DNA of 50,097 bases, from NCBI RefSeq assembly GCF_900107935.1, contig NZ_FNVG01000028.1, positions 1 through 50,097 on the forward strand, in the 5' to 3' direction. The position numbers and the translations under genes are program-made. The notes under the pieces are model-generated. The model saw only the letters and a program-made list of their open reading frames with translations, made no database searches and was not told the origin of the DNA. Position 1 is the stretch's first letter; the number at the start of each line of letters is the position of its first letter. The DNA comes from Vibrio hangzhouensis (lineage in GTDB: Bacteria > Pseudomonadota > Gammaproteobacteria > Enterobacterales > Vibrionaceae). This document shows, piece after piece, positions 16,335 through 25,218 of this stretch.

Positions 16335-18074
16335 TTGCTTGATTGGTTAACGAGCCCTGCAGTTCAGGTGCTTTTTTTATTCTTTGTTACTGTCTGCGGC
16401 TTGATACGCTTTCAATCTCATTCTGAAAAAGTCTTTGGCGTGTTGTTGCTGGTGCTGTTGACAAGTTCGCTTGTGACGACAGAGCAGGTGATTCAGAGTT
16501 TCTCTAACAAAGGCTTGCTAACTTTAATGCTCTTAATGGTTTGTTCGGTTGCGCTCGAAAAAACCAAGCTACTGCGTGTTATCACCAGTTATGTAATTGG
16601 GCCAAGTTATCGCCTCACCTGGGTTCGGTTGTTTAGTTTAACGACCTTGTCGTCTGCCATATTGAACAACACCGCAGTGGTATCGACAATGTTGGCACCC
16701 ATCCGCAACAATCCTTACCATAAAGCCAGTAAACTGCTTTTGCCCCTCTCGTACGCGGCGATACTAGGGGGAACGTTAACCTTAGTAGGAACGTCTACCA
16801 ATTTAATCGTCAATAGCCTGGTCATCGACTTTGGCTATCCTGATTTGAAGTTCTTTGATTTTACCGCCGTGGGTCTTTGTCTGGTGCTCGGCTGCGGCGC
16901 ACTGATGTTCGTATTAAGCCCGCTCTTGCCAGAACGTGGTAAAAGTCATGTTCAGATTCAGGACTATATTATCGATGCTGAAGTCTCAGTGGACTCTGAC
17001 TTAGTCGGGAAAACTGTTGAACAAAATGGCCTTAGACATCTTGAGTCACTGTTTCTGGTTGAAATATTACGAAAAGGGCGCTTGATATCCCCAGTGACCC
17101 CTCAGGAGGTGATTGCGCCAAACGACCGTTTGTTGTTCAGTGGCGATGTTAAAAAGGTGACTACATTAACCCAATTTGATGGTCTTTCTTTGTTTGCCAG
17201 CAACAGCGGGCTACCTCTGGATAACCTCTCTGAAGTGGTGATAAGACCTGAGAGTCACTTAGTTGGCAAAACACTCAAGGATACGGGATTTCGTGCGCTG
17301 TTTGATGCGGCGGTGGTGGCAATCAAGCGCGACGGCAAAACGTTATCTTGTAAGTTGGGTGAGGTCTACCTGGAAGCGGGGGATTATCTGGTGTTGGCAG
17401 TAGGCGAGGACTACGCCTCTCGAAACAACATCAGAAAAAACTTCTATCTGCTTAATGAGGTTGAAACGGAGCATTGCCTTGAAGGCTGGAAAGAAAAGCT
17501 CGTAGTGGCTGGCTTTCTGGGCTCAATTTTATTGGCCGCGACAGGCATCGTCTCTCTGTTTAAGGTAATGCTGATATTGCTTGGCGTGTTTTTATTGTCA
17601 GGTTGTTTAAGCGCAAGCGAAGTACTGCAACGCTTACCTAAAAACATTTGGCTGATTATTTCATCGGCGTTGTTATTGTCTCAAGCGCTCAGCAAAAGCG
17701 GAGCCTTAGGCGGCTTAGAAACAATGGTACACTCTTATGACTATTTGTTTACCCCATTTACTGGGCTAGTTGTGGTCTATTTGTTAGCTTGGTTGATGAC
17801 GGAGTTGGTCACGAACAATGCGGCAGCGGCGTTGGTGTTCCCGATTAGTATCGAGCTAGCCTCGAGCGTGTCGGCTAACCCCCAGGCGTATATCTTAGCG
17901 GTGGCGTTTGGTGCCAGTGCTAGCTTTATCAGTCCGTATGGCTATCAAACCAACTTGATGGTTTTGAATGCGGGGCAGTATAAACTGCAAGATTTTGTGA
18001 AAGTGGGCGTACCGATGTGCCTGCTTTATGGCTTGATTGTGTTGACCGCAATTCCAGCCTTTATTGGATTGTAA
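16335..18074 (+). CDS. SLC13/DASS-family permease with two TrkA-C domains (probable sulfate transporter)
   Basis: A 579-aa inner-membrane transporter. The N-terminal membrane half holds ILNNTAVVSTMLAP and GTLTLVGTSTNLIVNSL, the C-terminal half TELVTNNAAAALVFPI and FISPYGYQTNLMV. These are the paired asparagine-rich hairpin motifs of SLC13 carriers. Between them, at about residues 205-375, lie two soluble RCK_C/TrkA-C domains (VGKTVEQNGLRHLE..., VGKTLKDTGFRALF...), which are usual in the bacterial cysteine-operon members of this family. Start is TTG, supported by AGGAG 8 nt upstream. It begins a run with cysD, cysC, a DHH gene and cysN, so sulfate uptake is the likely role; the substrate is inferred from context. 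Confidence 0.88.
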   Translation: MLDWLTSPAVQVLFLFFVTVCGLIRFQSHSEKVFGVLLLVLLTSSLVTTEQVIQSFSNKGLLTLMLLMVCSVALEKTKLLRVITSYVIGPSYRLTWVRLFSLTTLSSAILNNTAVVSTMLAPIRNNPYHKASKLLLPLSYAAILGGTLTLVGTSTNLIVNSLVIDFGYPDLKFFDFTAVGLCLVLGCGALMFVLSPLLPERGKSHVQIQDYIIDAEVSVDSDLVGKTVEQNGLRHLESLFLVEILRKGRLISPVTPQEVIAPNDRLLFSGDVKKVTTLTQFDGLSLFASNSGLPLDNLSEVVIRPESHLVGKTLKDTGFRALFDAAVVAIKRDGKTLSCKLGEVYLEAGDYLVLAVGEDYASRNNIRKNFYLLNEVETEHCLEGWKEKLVVAGFLGSILLAATGIVSLFKVMLILLGVFLLSGCLSASEVLQRLPKNIWLIISSALLLSQALSKSGALGGLETMVHSYDYLFTPFTGLVVVYLLAWLMTELVTNNAAAALVFPISIELASSVSANPQAYILAVAFGASASFISPYGYQTNLMVLNAGQYKLQDFVKVGVPMCLLYGLIVLTAIPAFIGL

Positions 18075-18092
18075 ATTAAGGACTTTTTAGTA

Positions 18093-19007
18093 ATGAACAT
18101 CTCTCCAGAGCGTATGACTCACCTCAAGCAGCTTGAGGCAGAGTCGATATACATCATGCGCGAAGTGGCGGCTGAGTTCGATAACCCAGTAATGCTCTAT
18201 TCAGTTGGTAAGGACTCGTCAGTGATGCTACACCTAGCGCAAAAAGCATTTGCGCCGGGCACTCCACCGTTTCCACTGATGCACGTGGACACAACATGGA
18301 AATTCAAAGAGATGATTGAGTTTCGTGACCACATGGCCAAGAAGCTAGGCATGAAGCTGATTGTGCATCAAAACCCTGAAGGACTGAAGATGAACATCAG
18401 CCCTTTTGTGCACGGCAGTTCACTGCATACTGATATCATGAAGACTCAAGGCCTGAAGCAAGCATTGGACAAGCATGGATTTGATGCGGCTTTTGGTGGT
18501 GCGCGTCGAGATGAAGAAAAGTCTCGAGCCAAAGAACGCGTGTATTCGTTTCGTGATGAACACCATCGATGGGATCCAAAAAACCAGCGCCCAGAGCTAT
18601 GGAATATTTACAACGGTAAAGTAAATAAGGGAGAAAGCATTCGCGTCTTCCCTCTGTCAAACTGGACCGAACTGGATATCTGGCAATACATCTACCTGGA
18701 AAACATTGAAATCCCAGGCCTGTATCTGGCGGCGAAGCGTCCTGTGGTTGAGCGTGATGGCATGCTGATCATGAGAGATGACGACCGCATGGAGCTTGAA
18801 GAAGGCGAAGTGGTGGAAGAAAAGATGGTGCGTTTTCGCACTTTGGGTTGTTACCCGCTAACAGGTGCCGTTGAGTCTGAGGCGACCACGCTTCCGGAAA
18901 TCATTCAAGAGATGCTTTTGACGACGACTTCAGAGCGCCAAGGCCGTGCCATCGATCACGACAGCGCCGGTTCTATGGAGAAGAAAAAACGTGAAGGTTA
19001 CTTTTAA
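18093..19007 (+). CDS. cysD: Sulfate adenylyltransferase subunit 2
   Basis: The catalytic subunit of ATP sulfurylase; with CysN it makes adenosine 5'-phosphosulfate (APS) from ATP and sulfate. The 304-aa PP-loop ATPase has YSVGKDSSVMLHLA (PP-loop), HVDTTWKFKEMIEFRD, GARRDEEKSRAKERVYSF, PLSNWTELDIWQYI and FRTLGCYPLTGAVES, and ends in GSMEKKKREGYF, all typical. It follows the permease by 18 nt and precedes cysC by 6 nt. Unlike most enterobacterial and Vibrio operons, cysN is not the next gene but comes three genes later. Confidence 0.96.
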   Translation: MNISPERMTHLKQLEAESIYIMREVAAEFDNPVMLYSVGKDSSVMLHLAQKAFAPGTPPFPLMHVDTTWKFKEMIEFRDHMAKKLGMKLIVHQNPEGLKMNISPFVHGSSLHTDIMKTQGLKQALDKHGFDAAFGGARRDEEKSRAKERVYSFRDEHHRWDPKNQRPELWNIYNGKVNKGESIRVFPLSNWTELDIWQYIYLENIEIPGLYLAAKRPVVERDGMLIMRDDDRMELEEGEVVEEKMVRFRTLGCYPLTGAVESEATTLPEIIQEMLLTTTSERQGRAIDHDSAGSMEKKKREGYF

Positions 19008-19013
19008 TTCATT

Positions 19014-19661
19014 ATGACGACTCCTTATCAACGTAAAGAACACGACTCAGTATCGAGTGACGTAGTCTGGCACAATTCAACGGTAACCCACGCTGATCGG
19101 GTTGCCTTAAAGCAGCAGCAGCCTGTGTGTTTATGGTTTACAGGCCTGAGTGGTTCAGGTAAGTCCACCGTGGCAAATGCGGTTGAAAGCAAATTGCTCC
19201 AGATGGGTAAACATAGCTATCTTTTAGATGGCGATAACGTGCGCCATGGCCTGAATAAAGACTTGGGCTTTTCCGACGCAGAGCGTGTTGAGAACATTCG
19301 CCGTATTGGTGAGGTTGCCAAACTGTTTGTCGATTCGGGCAACATAGTGTTAACCGCCTTTATTTCTCCATTTGAGTCAGACCGCCAGCAAGTGCGTGAT
19401 TTGATGCAAGACGGAGAGTTTCTTGAAGTGTTTGTCGATACACCGCTTGATGTGTGTGAAGCACGTGATCCGAAAGGCTTATACAAGAAAGCGCGCGCGG
19501 GTGAAATCAAACACTTCACAGGCATTGATTCTGAGTACCAACAGCCAGTGAATCCTGATATTCATCTTAAGACTGAAAATCTCAGTATCGAAGCGTGTGC
19601 GGATTTTGTGGTGAGTGAGCTAGAGAAAAAAGGCTACTTGCAATTAAAGGAAGAAGCGTAA
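19014..19661 (+). CDS. cysC: Adenylylsulfate kinase
   Basis: It phosphorylates APS to 3'-phosphoadenosine 5'-phosphosulfate (PAPS), the universal sulfate donor for sulfotransferases. The 215-aa protein has WFTGLSGSGKSTVAN (Walker A), LLDGDNVRHGLNKDLGFS, ENIRRIGEVAKLF, TAFISPFESDRQQVR, FVDTPLDVCEARDPKGLYKKAR and FTGIDSEYQQPV. Its length is slightly above E. coli CysC because of a longer N-terminus. The stop overlaps the next start by one base (TAATG). PAPS made here could serve both sulfate assimilation and the sulfotransferase at 32.8 kb. Confidence 0.96.
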   Translation: MTTPYQRKEHDSVSSDVVWHNSTVTHADRVALKQQQPVCLWFTGLSGSGKSTVANAVESKLLQMGKHSYLLDGDNVRHGLNKDLGFSDAERVENIRRIGEVAKLFVDSGNIVLTAFISPFESDRQQVRDLMQDGEFLEVFVDTPLDVCEARDPKGLYKKARAGEIKHFTGIDSEYQQPVNPDIHLKTENLSIEACADFVVSELEKKGYLQLKEEA

Positions 19662-20632
19662 TGCATTATGACGTATTTAATGGTGATGCCGATGGCATCA
19701 TTGCGCTGCTGCAACTTCGCCTCGCAGAGCCGAAAGAGGCAACGTTGATTACCGGTGTGAAGCGTGACATCAAATTGCTCAGGCAAGTGGATGGCGAAAA
19801 CGCCACGTCAGTAACGGCACTGGATATCTCGATGGAGAAGAACCTGCCGGAACTTGAGATCTTGCTTGATAATGGGGTGTCGGTATTTTACTGCGACCAT
19901 CACCGCAGTGGTGAACTTCCGAAATCAGACAAGCTGGAAGCGTTGATCGATTTGGATGCTGAAGTATGCACTAGTTTGTTGATTAACCAAAAGCTTGGTG
20001 GTCAATACGCGAAATGGGCTGTAGCAGCGGCCTTTGGTGATAACCTGTTTGCGTCGGCGCAAAAGCTAGCGACGAAAATTGGTCTCTCCGATAGCGAAAC
20101 AGAGTTCTTGAAAGAGCTTGGCATCTTAATCAACTACAACGGTTACGGAGCCTCATTACAGGACCTGCATATTGAACCGGCCGAGCTGTATCGACAGCTG
20201 AGTAAGTATGAAGACCCGCTCACTCTTCTGGATGATGATGTTTCGCCCTACCACGTGCTTAAAAAAGGCTATACCTTAGACCATGAAAAGGTCACGAGTA
20301 TCGAACCGTTTCATGTTGATGCGCAGTGCATGGTATTTGAATTGCCTTGTGAAGCCTGGGCACGACGCATCAGTGGTGTGTTTGGTAATGAACTTGCAAA
20401 CCAAAGCCCTGAACTCGCTCATGGCGTGCTAACGCTAAACCCTAATCTGCAAGATTACACCGTAAGTGTGCGCGCACCCTTGAATAATCGAGTGGGTGCC
20501 GATGAGGTTTGCTCGTCGTTCCCAACGGGGGGAGGGCGTAAGGCTGCTGCGGGTATCAATAAACTGCCGAAAGATGATGCAGATAAGTTCACGCAAGTGC
20601 TGAGCGACTTCTACAAGCCATCGAATAAATAA
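19661..20632 (+). CDS. DHH/DHHA1-family phosphoesterase, candidate PAP phosphatase
   Basis: A cytoplasmic 323-aa protein. Metal-site motifs of the DHH domain are FNGDADGI (D9, D11), TALDIS (D55), CDHHRSG (D79-H80-H81) and DLDAEVCTSLL. The DHHA1 domain motif is GGGRKAAAG at 290-298. NrnA-type DHH-DHHA1 enzymes dephosphorylate 3'-phosphoadenosine 5'-phosphate (pAp) and degrade nano-RNA. Its place, translationally coupled to cysC and upstream of cysN, suggests it removes PAP left after PAPS use, taking the part of CysQ. That role is inference; other DHH activities (nano-RNase, cyclic dinucleotide hydrolysis) cannot be excluded by sequence alone. Confidence 0.82.
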   Translation: MHYDVFNGDADGIIALLQLRLAEPKEATLITGVKRDIKLLRQVDGENATSVTALDISMEKNLPELEILLDNGVSVFYCDHHRSGELPKSDKLEALIDLDAEVCTSLLINQKLGGQYAKWAVAAAFGDNLFASAQKLATKIGLSDSETEFLKELGILINYNGYGASLQDLHIEPAELYRQLSKYEDPLTLLDDDVSPYHVLKKGYTLDHEKVTSIEPFHVDAQCMVFELPCEAWARRISGVFGNELANQSPELAHGVLTLNPNLQDYTVSVRAPLNNRVGADEVCSSFPTGGGRKAAAGINKLPKDDADKFTQVLSDFYKPSNK

Positions 20633-20717
20633 TGGATGTGCGCACGCACGGATGGGTACACAACAGTATTTTTGTTTGGGCAGGTAAGCCCGAGCAAGCA
20701 TAATTTAGGAGAATATT

Positions 20718-22127
20718 ATGTCTCATAGCTCTGAACTTATTGCTACCGATATCGAAGGGTATTTAAAAGTTCATGAAAATAAAGACCTACTGCGGTTTTT
20801 GACTTGCGGTAACGTGGATGATGGTAAATCAACATTGATTGGTCGTCTGCTTTACGATTCAAAGTTGATTTATGAAGATCAGATGGCGGCGATTGAGAAA
20901 GACTCTCAAAAGTTCAACACTACCGATGAAGCATTTGATCTGGCTTTGCTAGTGGACGGTCTTCAATCCGAGCGCGAGCAAGGTATTACGATTGATGTGG
21001 CTTACCGCTACTTTTCAACTGATAAACGAAAGTTCATTATTGCTGATACTCCTGGGCATGAGCAGTATACGCGTAATATGGTGACTGGCGCGTCTACTTG
21101 TGAATTGGCTATTGTGATGGTAGATGCTCGACATGGCATTCAGACGCAAACTCGCCGTCACAGTTTCATCTGCAGTCTTCTAGGCATTAAGCACATCATT
21201 GTCGCTATCAACAAGATGGACTTGATGGAGTACAGCCAGGAGGTGTACCAGAAGATTAAAGCGGATTACCGTGAGATGGCGAAGAACTTCAACATCGACG
21301 ACATTCGCTTTGTTCCAATCTCGGCGCTTAAGGGAGATAATGTAGTTACTCCAAGTGAGCACATGGATTGGTACCCAGGTGCTACTCTGATGAAACTTCT
21401 TGAGACGGTGAAAATCGACCAAGACAAAGATCTGGAACATATGCGCTTCCCAGTGCAGTATGTGAACCGTCCCAACCTAAACTTCCGAGGTTTCTGTGGC
21501 ACACTTGCTTCTGGTCTAGTGCAAGTAGGCGATGAAGTGACAGCCCTGCCATCAGGTAAGCAGTCTCGCATCAAATCTATCTACACTTATGACGGTGAAT
21601 TGCAAACTGCACGTCCAGGTCAAGCGATTACCATTACATTAGAAGATGAAATCGATGTGTCTCGTGGCGATATGTTGGTGCACAGTGGCCACGAACCTAG
21701 TGTGACTAACAAAATGCAAGCGCACGTCGTTTGGATGGATGAGAATCCAATGCGCACACATAAAGAGTACATCTTTAAGTTTGCGACCAAATCTTGTGCC
21801 GGTAAAGTGGTGGCGATTCCACATAAGATTGATGTGAACACTCTTGAGCAGCATGCAGAAGGCAGCGAAACTCTTGGACTAAATGAGATCGCACTTTCTG
21901 ACATTGCATTAACGGACAAAATTGCAGTAGATACGTATCGTAAGCTTCCGCAAACGGGTTCATTTGTGGTGATTGACCGTCACACTAATGTCACTGTGGG
22001 TGCGGGTATGGTGGAGACTGTTATCGATGGCAATGAAGGCCAAGTAAGAGTGTACTCTCAGGCCGAGAAAGATCTGAACGCTTATGTGCGTAAGCACTTC
22101 CCAGAATGGGGCTGTGCAGAGATTTAA
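20718..22127 (+). CDS. cysN: Sulfate adenylyltransferase subunit 1 (GTPase)
   Basis: The GTPase subunit that drives APS formation by CysD. The 469-aa protein resembles elongation factor Tu: G1 GNVDDGKSTLIGRLL, switch region EREQGITIDVAYRYF, G3 DTPGHEQYTRNM, G4 NKMDLMEY, G5 PISALKGDN, then two beta-barrel domains. AGGAGAATATT precedes the ATG, giving a strong ribosome site. An 85-nt gap separates it from the DHH gene. No C-terminal kinase domain is fused; CysC is separate. The order SLC13-cysD-cysC-DHH-cysN is unusual. Confidence 0.96.
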   Translation: MSHSSELIATDIEGYLKVHENKDLLRFLTCGNVDDGKSTLIGRLLYDSKLIYEDQMAAIEKDSQKFNTTDEAFDLALLVDGLQSEREQGITIDVAYRYFSTDKRKFIIADTPGHEQYTRNMVTGASTCELAIVMVDARHGIQTQTRRHSFICSLLGIKHIIVAINKMDLMEYSQEVYQKIKADYREMAKNFNIDDIRFVPISALKGDNVVTPSEHMDWYPGATLMKLLETVKIDQDKDLEHMRFPVQYVNRPNLNFRGFCGTLASGLVQVGDEVTALPSGKQSRIKSIYTYDGELQTARPGQAITITLEDEIDVSRGDMLVHSGHEPSVTNKMQAHVVWMDENPMRTHKEYIFKFATKSCAGKVVAIPHKIDVNTLEQHAEGSETLGLNEIALSDIALTDKIAVDTYRKLPQTGSFVVIDRHTNVTVGAGMVETVIDGNEGQVRVYSQAEKDLNAYVRKHFPEWGCAEI

Positions 22128-22286
22128 GTTACAACATAAATGCATGGGGTCTCTATTTTAAGAAGATAAAAGTGAATTAGCCTGAATGCAATCTGTCGGT
22201 TTCGTTTCCTTGATGTGACTAGAACTGACAGGTTGCCCCAAATCGGTTCTGCCCCATTTCTTGTTTCTAAACCCAAAAAATAACCC

Positions 22287-22407
22287 CGTCATCCCCTTGA
22301 AAAAGGGGATCTCATACAGCGTGATGTGAACGCAATTTACGCGACGTAGTCATTATTTTTCAAATAGCTACGCGTTTTAGGAGATCCTCACTTGCGTGAG
22401 GATGACG
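22287..22407. repeat. Inverted pair of REP-like hairpins
   Basis: A forward unit at 22287-22313 (CGTCATC, stem CCCCTT/AAGGGG, GATCTC) and an inverted unit at 22381-22407 (GAGATC, stem CCTCAC/GTGAGG, GATGACG) enclose 67 bp. Both share the outer GTCATC...GATCTC framework of the arrays at 44.6 and 47.3 kb but have different stem sequences that keep pairing. It lies about 160 bp after cysN and may also act as a 3' mRNA stabiliser or terminator. Confidence 0.85.
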
Positions 22408-23037
22408 GCATTCTGGGAGATGTTAAAACAATGGAGACTAGATTGCTTCTGTCCAATTGTGATTTACGATACCAACAGGTCGCCTATACGATCTAGTCGT
22501 GACTAACCAGCGGATGTGTAAGATCGAGTATAAGTTACTACAGATAAAGCTTCTTAGTACGGGCCCCTAGTTACTCAGCACACGTGCTAACTCTTTAAGT
22601 GGTTAGCCCTGCTCATGCTATGTATTTCTGCCTGACGAAGTGAGTAAAATCATTGAATTCTTGATAGTTAGGCTCATCAGTATAAAACACCGTGTGGTTA
22701 CCGATTTTAGTTTCAGTTTCTTGAGTCGGAAGCTTTATTGAGGCCGTTTTGTTTCCAGTTTATCGGTGTTAATCATTTACCCATTGGACAACGTCAACGA
22801 CCATTAAGCGTGGCTTATTCTCTCTGACTGACTGCGTTATCCGTTTTTGCCCGCGATTCTTTAAGGCGCTGTTAATCACTTCCCTCTCCCTTACCTCGCA
22901 ACTCACTCACCTTAGTGCGCCAGTGATGCCGTATCTGATTAAGCCCTTCTTCGTGAAGCCCTTCTAACTTTTGAGTCAGGGCATTGAATCAGAGTCCAGA
23001 CTCAGAAACTTGGTTCAGAAAGCCGTAGTTCAACCAA
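22408..23037 (-). pseudogene. Decayed coding remnants, function unknown
   Basis: No intact gene is present. On the minus strand two short frames without usable starts look protein-like: one ending at about 22613 (contains TASIKLPTQETETKIG, HTVFYTDEPNYQEF and FVRQKYIA) and one near 22880-22995 (contains ALTQKLEGLHEEGLNQIRHH and VSELRGKGEGSD). They are interrupted by stops and separated by non-coding DNA. They may be pieces of genes that once followed the zinc-ribbon gene on the same strand. I do not recognise a family. Confidence 0.4.
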
Positions 23038-23211
23038 CTAACTCTCGTTACTCTCTTCAGGTTGATGATTGAGCAAGTCAATAAAGAACGTCTTGTGGCA
23101 GTTAGGGCAACAATACTTTCGGGAAGATTTGAATCTGTGCTTTTCCAGCCAGCTTCTTTTTATCCGTCGATGGACATGTAGCTGCTTACAGCTTGGGCAA
23201 TGATATTGCAT
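23038..23211 (-). CDS. Small zinc-ribbon protein, function unknown
   Basis: A 57-aa frame starts MQYHCPSCKQLHVHRRIK and holds two CxxC knuckles (CPSC near residues 5-8, CPNC near 36-39) in an otherwise basic protein, with an acidic tail (PEESNES). Four cysteines with this spacing fit a structural zinc ribbon. GGGAGG lies 4 nt before the ATG, a strong ribosome site that supports real translation. It is shorter than common gene-finder limits. Its downstream neighbours are decayed, so it may be a survivor of a lost operon. Nucleic-acid binding is a guess from charge and fold. Confidence 0.65.
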   Translation of the reverse strand: MQYHCPSCKQLHVHRRIKRSWLEKHRFKSSRKYCCPNCHKTFFIDLLNHQPEESNES

Positions 23212-23659
23212 GAGACCTCCCTTTGCTCATAATGCCTAACTCCCTGTTTAGATATTTTAGTCTAATTCTTAAACTTAATGTGATACTGGTTCCATACTTG
23301 ATGGCCTGCTCACAAACAAGAAAGCACTTTCAATTACCAGGAGGTAAAGAATTAATTAATATATAACCAATTGATATTGATGGGTTATATTTATATTTGG
23401 CGGTATGAGTCGGGCGAATGCTTTAAGGGTTTTCATTAAACAGGCGAGCGTAGAAAGGTGCGTCCAACTTGCGCTGAAGATTAAATGAAAATGTGACCAA
23501 GATTGCACTTCTGAACCAAGGTCACGAAACTGATAATGTATTCAATAGATAGCTTGTATCCAGAAGCCGAGTTTTGCATGATGTAGCTATTGAAAGGAAC
23601 AGCCAAATCTGGCGACAATTCCCTTCAATAACTATCATGTAATCCTATGTTTTTGCAGG
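23212..23659. other. AT-rich gap with a long imperfect inverted repeat
   Basis: No gene is seen in this 448-bp interval. At 23577-23599 and 23619-23640 lies an imperfect inverted repeat (CATGATGTAGCTATTGAAAGG against a near reverse complement), and its loop contains GCCAAATCTGGC, itself a small hairpin. It sits just after the 3' end of the minus-strand wecA and could terminate that transcript or be a remnant of a miniature mobile element. Confidence 0.45.
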
Positions 23660-24733
23660 TTATTTGGATAACGTAAGCTCGGCTTGTTGTTGAGATCTTT
23701 CTCGTAGAAAACGAGTGATCCGCCATATGTAAGACAAGCACAGCGCGTAACCAATAAAGCAGGCAATAAACAGGTAGAACATCACGGCTTCAGGAATTTG
23801 GGCATACTCACCGTAAAGACCAAATCCTGTCAGAGACGCCGATAATGCACATATTGCCAGTAAGGTTTGTCTGGAATTGAGCCCCAGTCGTTGACAAATA
23901 TGGTGCAGATGTTCGCGATCCGGTTTAAACGGAGAATCGCCGCGGCGAATTCGCCGTATCATGATGGCTGCCATATCCATCAGTGGCAGAGCGATTAACC
24001 ACAGGGCAGTGACAGGACGCATTAAGGCGCTGTCAGAGTTTTGGCTGGCGCTGAGCAGTAGCCAGATAATCGAAAATCCGATCATCATGCTCCCCGCATC
24101 CCCCATAAAGACCTTGTGCTTAGGCCCAAAGAATCCGAGATTCATGCAAATGTAAGGTATGGCTGCGGCAATAAAGATAAGACAAAGTACCCCCAGTCCG
24201 GAGTGTGCTTCGTTAAACAGCACCATGGCTAATGCGCCAAAGCTGACAATGGACAGACCGCCAAGTAATCCGTCGATGCCATCTACCATATTGAAGGCAT
24301 TAATGGCACCAATGACCCCAAGTACCGTGATTAGCACCGCGAACCCACCCAGCTCGGTATGGCCGAGACCAAACATATTACCCAGTGTATGCAGTTCCAG
24401 ATCGGCAAAATAGATCATCGCAATCGACAGTAGCGCCTGACAGAGCATCCGAACTTTAAAGCTAATATCAAACTTATCATCAATGGCACCCAGGATGGTC
24501 AGTGCAATGATGGATGCAAGAAAGAGTGGTAGGTGGTTGATATCAAGGCCAAACATTAGCGATGTTAGCGTCACCGTTGTACAAATAGCGATACCACCGA
24601 CAAGTGGAATGACTCCCTGATGTTGTTTCCGTGCATTGGGCTTATCGACGAGCCCGATGCGTTTAGCCATTCTCCGCGCACCATGAAGCGACACAAACGA
24701 AGAGGCCAAAGCAAAGCCTAGCGTTGTTAGCAT
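23660..24733 (-). CDS. wecA: Undecaprenyl-phosphate alpha-N-acetylglucosaminyl 1-phosphate transferase
   Basis: A polytopic membrane enzyme of 357 aa that transfers GlcNAc-1-phosphate from UDP-GlcNAc to undecaprenyl phosphate, starting O-antigen or related glycans. Motifs of the family: GLVDKPNARKQHQGVIPLVGG (cytoplasmic loop 1), LGAIDDKFD (DD motif), NAFNMVDGIDGLLGG (catalytic aspartates), HKVFMGDAGSMMIGF and PDREHLHHICQRLG (HxHH-like carbohydrate motif of the WecA subgroup). It is transcribed divergently from rjg. It is one of two possible initiating enzymes in the window, the other being the PglC-like protein at 42.65 kb. Confidence 0.93.
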   Translation of the reverse strand: MLTTLGFALASSFVSLHGARRMAKRIGLVDKPNARKQHQGVIPLVGGIAICTTVTLTSLMFGLDINHLPLFLASIIALTILGAIDDKFDISFKVRMLCQALLSIAMIYFADLELHTLGNMFGLGHTELGGFAVLITVLGVIGAINAFNMVDGIDGLLGGLSIVSFGALAMVLFNEAHSGLGVLCLIFIAAAIPYICMNLGFFGPKHKVFMGDAGSMMIGFSIIWLLLSASQNSDSALMRPVTALWLIALPLMDMAAIMIRRIRRGDSPFKPDREHLHHICQRLGLNSRQTLLAICALSASLTGFGLYGEYAQIPEAVMFYLFIACFIGYALCLSYIWRITRFLRERSQQQAELTLSK

Positions 24734-25218
24734 GTAATACCACTGATTATTTTTTCCCTTTCCTTGCAGGGGAGCCCTGTCAGATGTTGCCTCTTATTCG
24801 GGTCAATTTTGTTATCTGACGGTACAAGAAAGAAGGGATAAGCCATATGTTGCTCATCAGTATACATAACGCCTTGTTGATATGAAGCGATTTGATTAGC
24901 AATCTGTATCTATTATAATTTGTGATTACGAAACTGAGAGCTGGTTAACATTTCGTATACGTTCTGGCTGAAATTTTTGAAGCGAAATCTGATATTTACT
25001 AAGTAAGGCCCACTGAATTCTGATAAATATCTGCTGACTTTTGGCTGCCCTTCATGGGTATTTGAGGAGGCCAAGGCCCCAAATAGTGCCAGACCCAAAT
25101 AGTGCTAGATAAGTGTGATGGTTTTAGAGCCTGTGAGCTAAAAACACACCTGAACCATTGACCATGTTTCGATGATTCGATAGGTCTGTTCTGTAGTCAG
25201 GTGCCATTAACGGAGTAA
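24734..25218. other. Divergent intergenic region between wecA and rjg
   Basis: These 485 bp have no supported gene and must hold the start signals for wecA (minus) and rjg (plus). A near-duplicate 15-bp direct repeat (CCAAATAGTGCCAGA / CCAAATAGTGCTAGA) is at about 25078-25109, and a short hairpin GTTTTAGAGC...GCTAAAAAC at 25121-25145. No promoter boxes could be assigned with confidence. Confidence 0.5.

Noticed and set aside
16335..20632. Toxin-antitoxin or defence island between galU and cysN
   Set aside because: All genes there are explained by sulfate transport, activation and a DHH phosphoesterase.
25121..25145. GTTTTAGAGC...GCTAAAAAC resembling the Cas9 repeat/tracr handle
   Set aside because: Only one copy exists, there are no spaced repeats, no cas genes nearby, and a short AT-rich hairpin explains the similarity.
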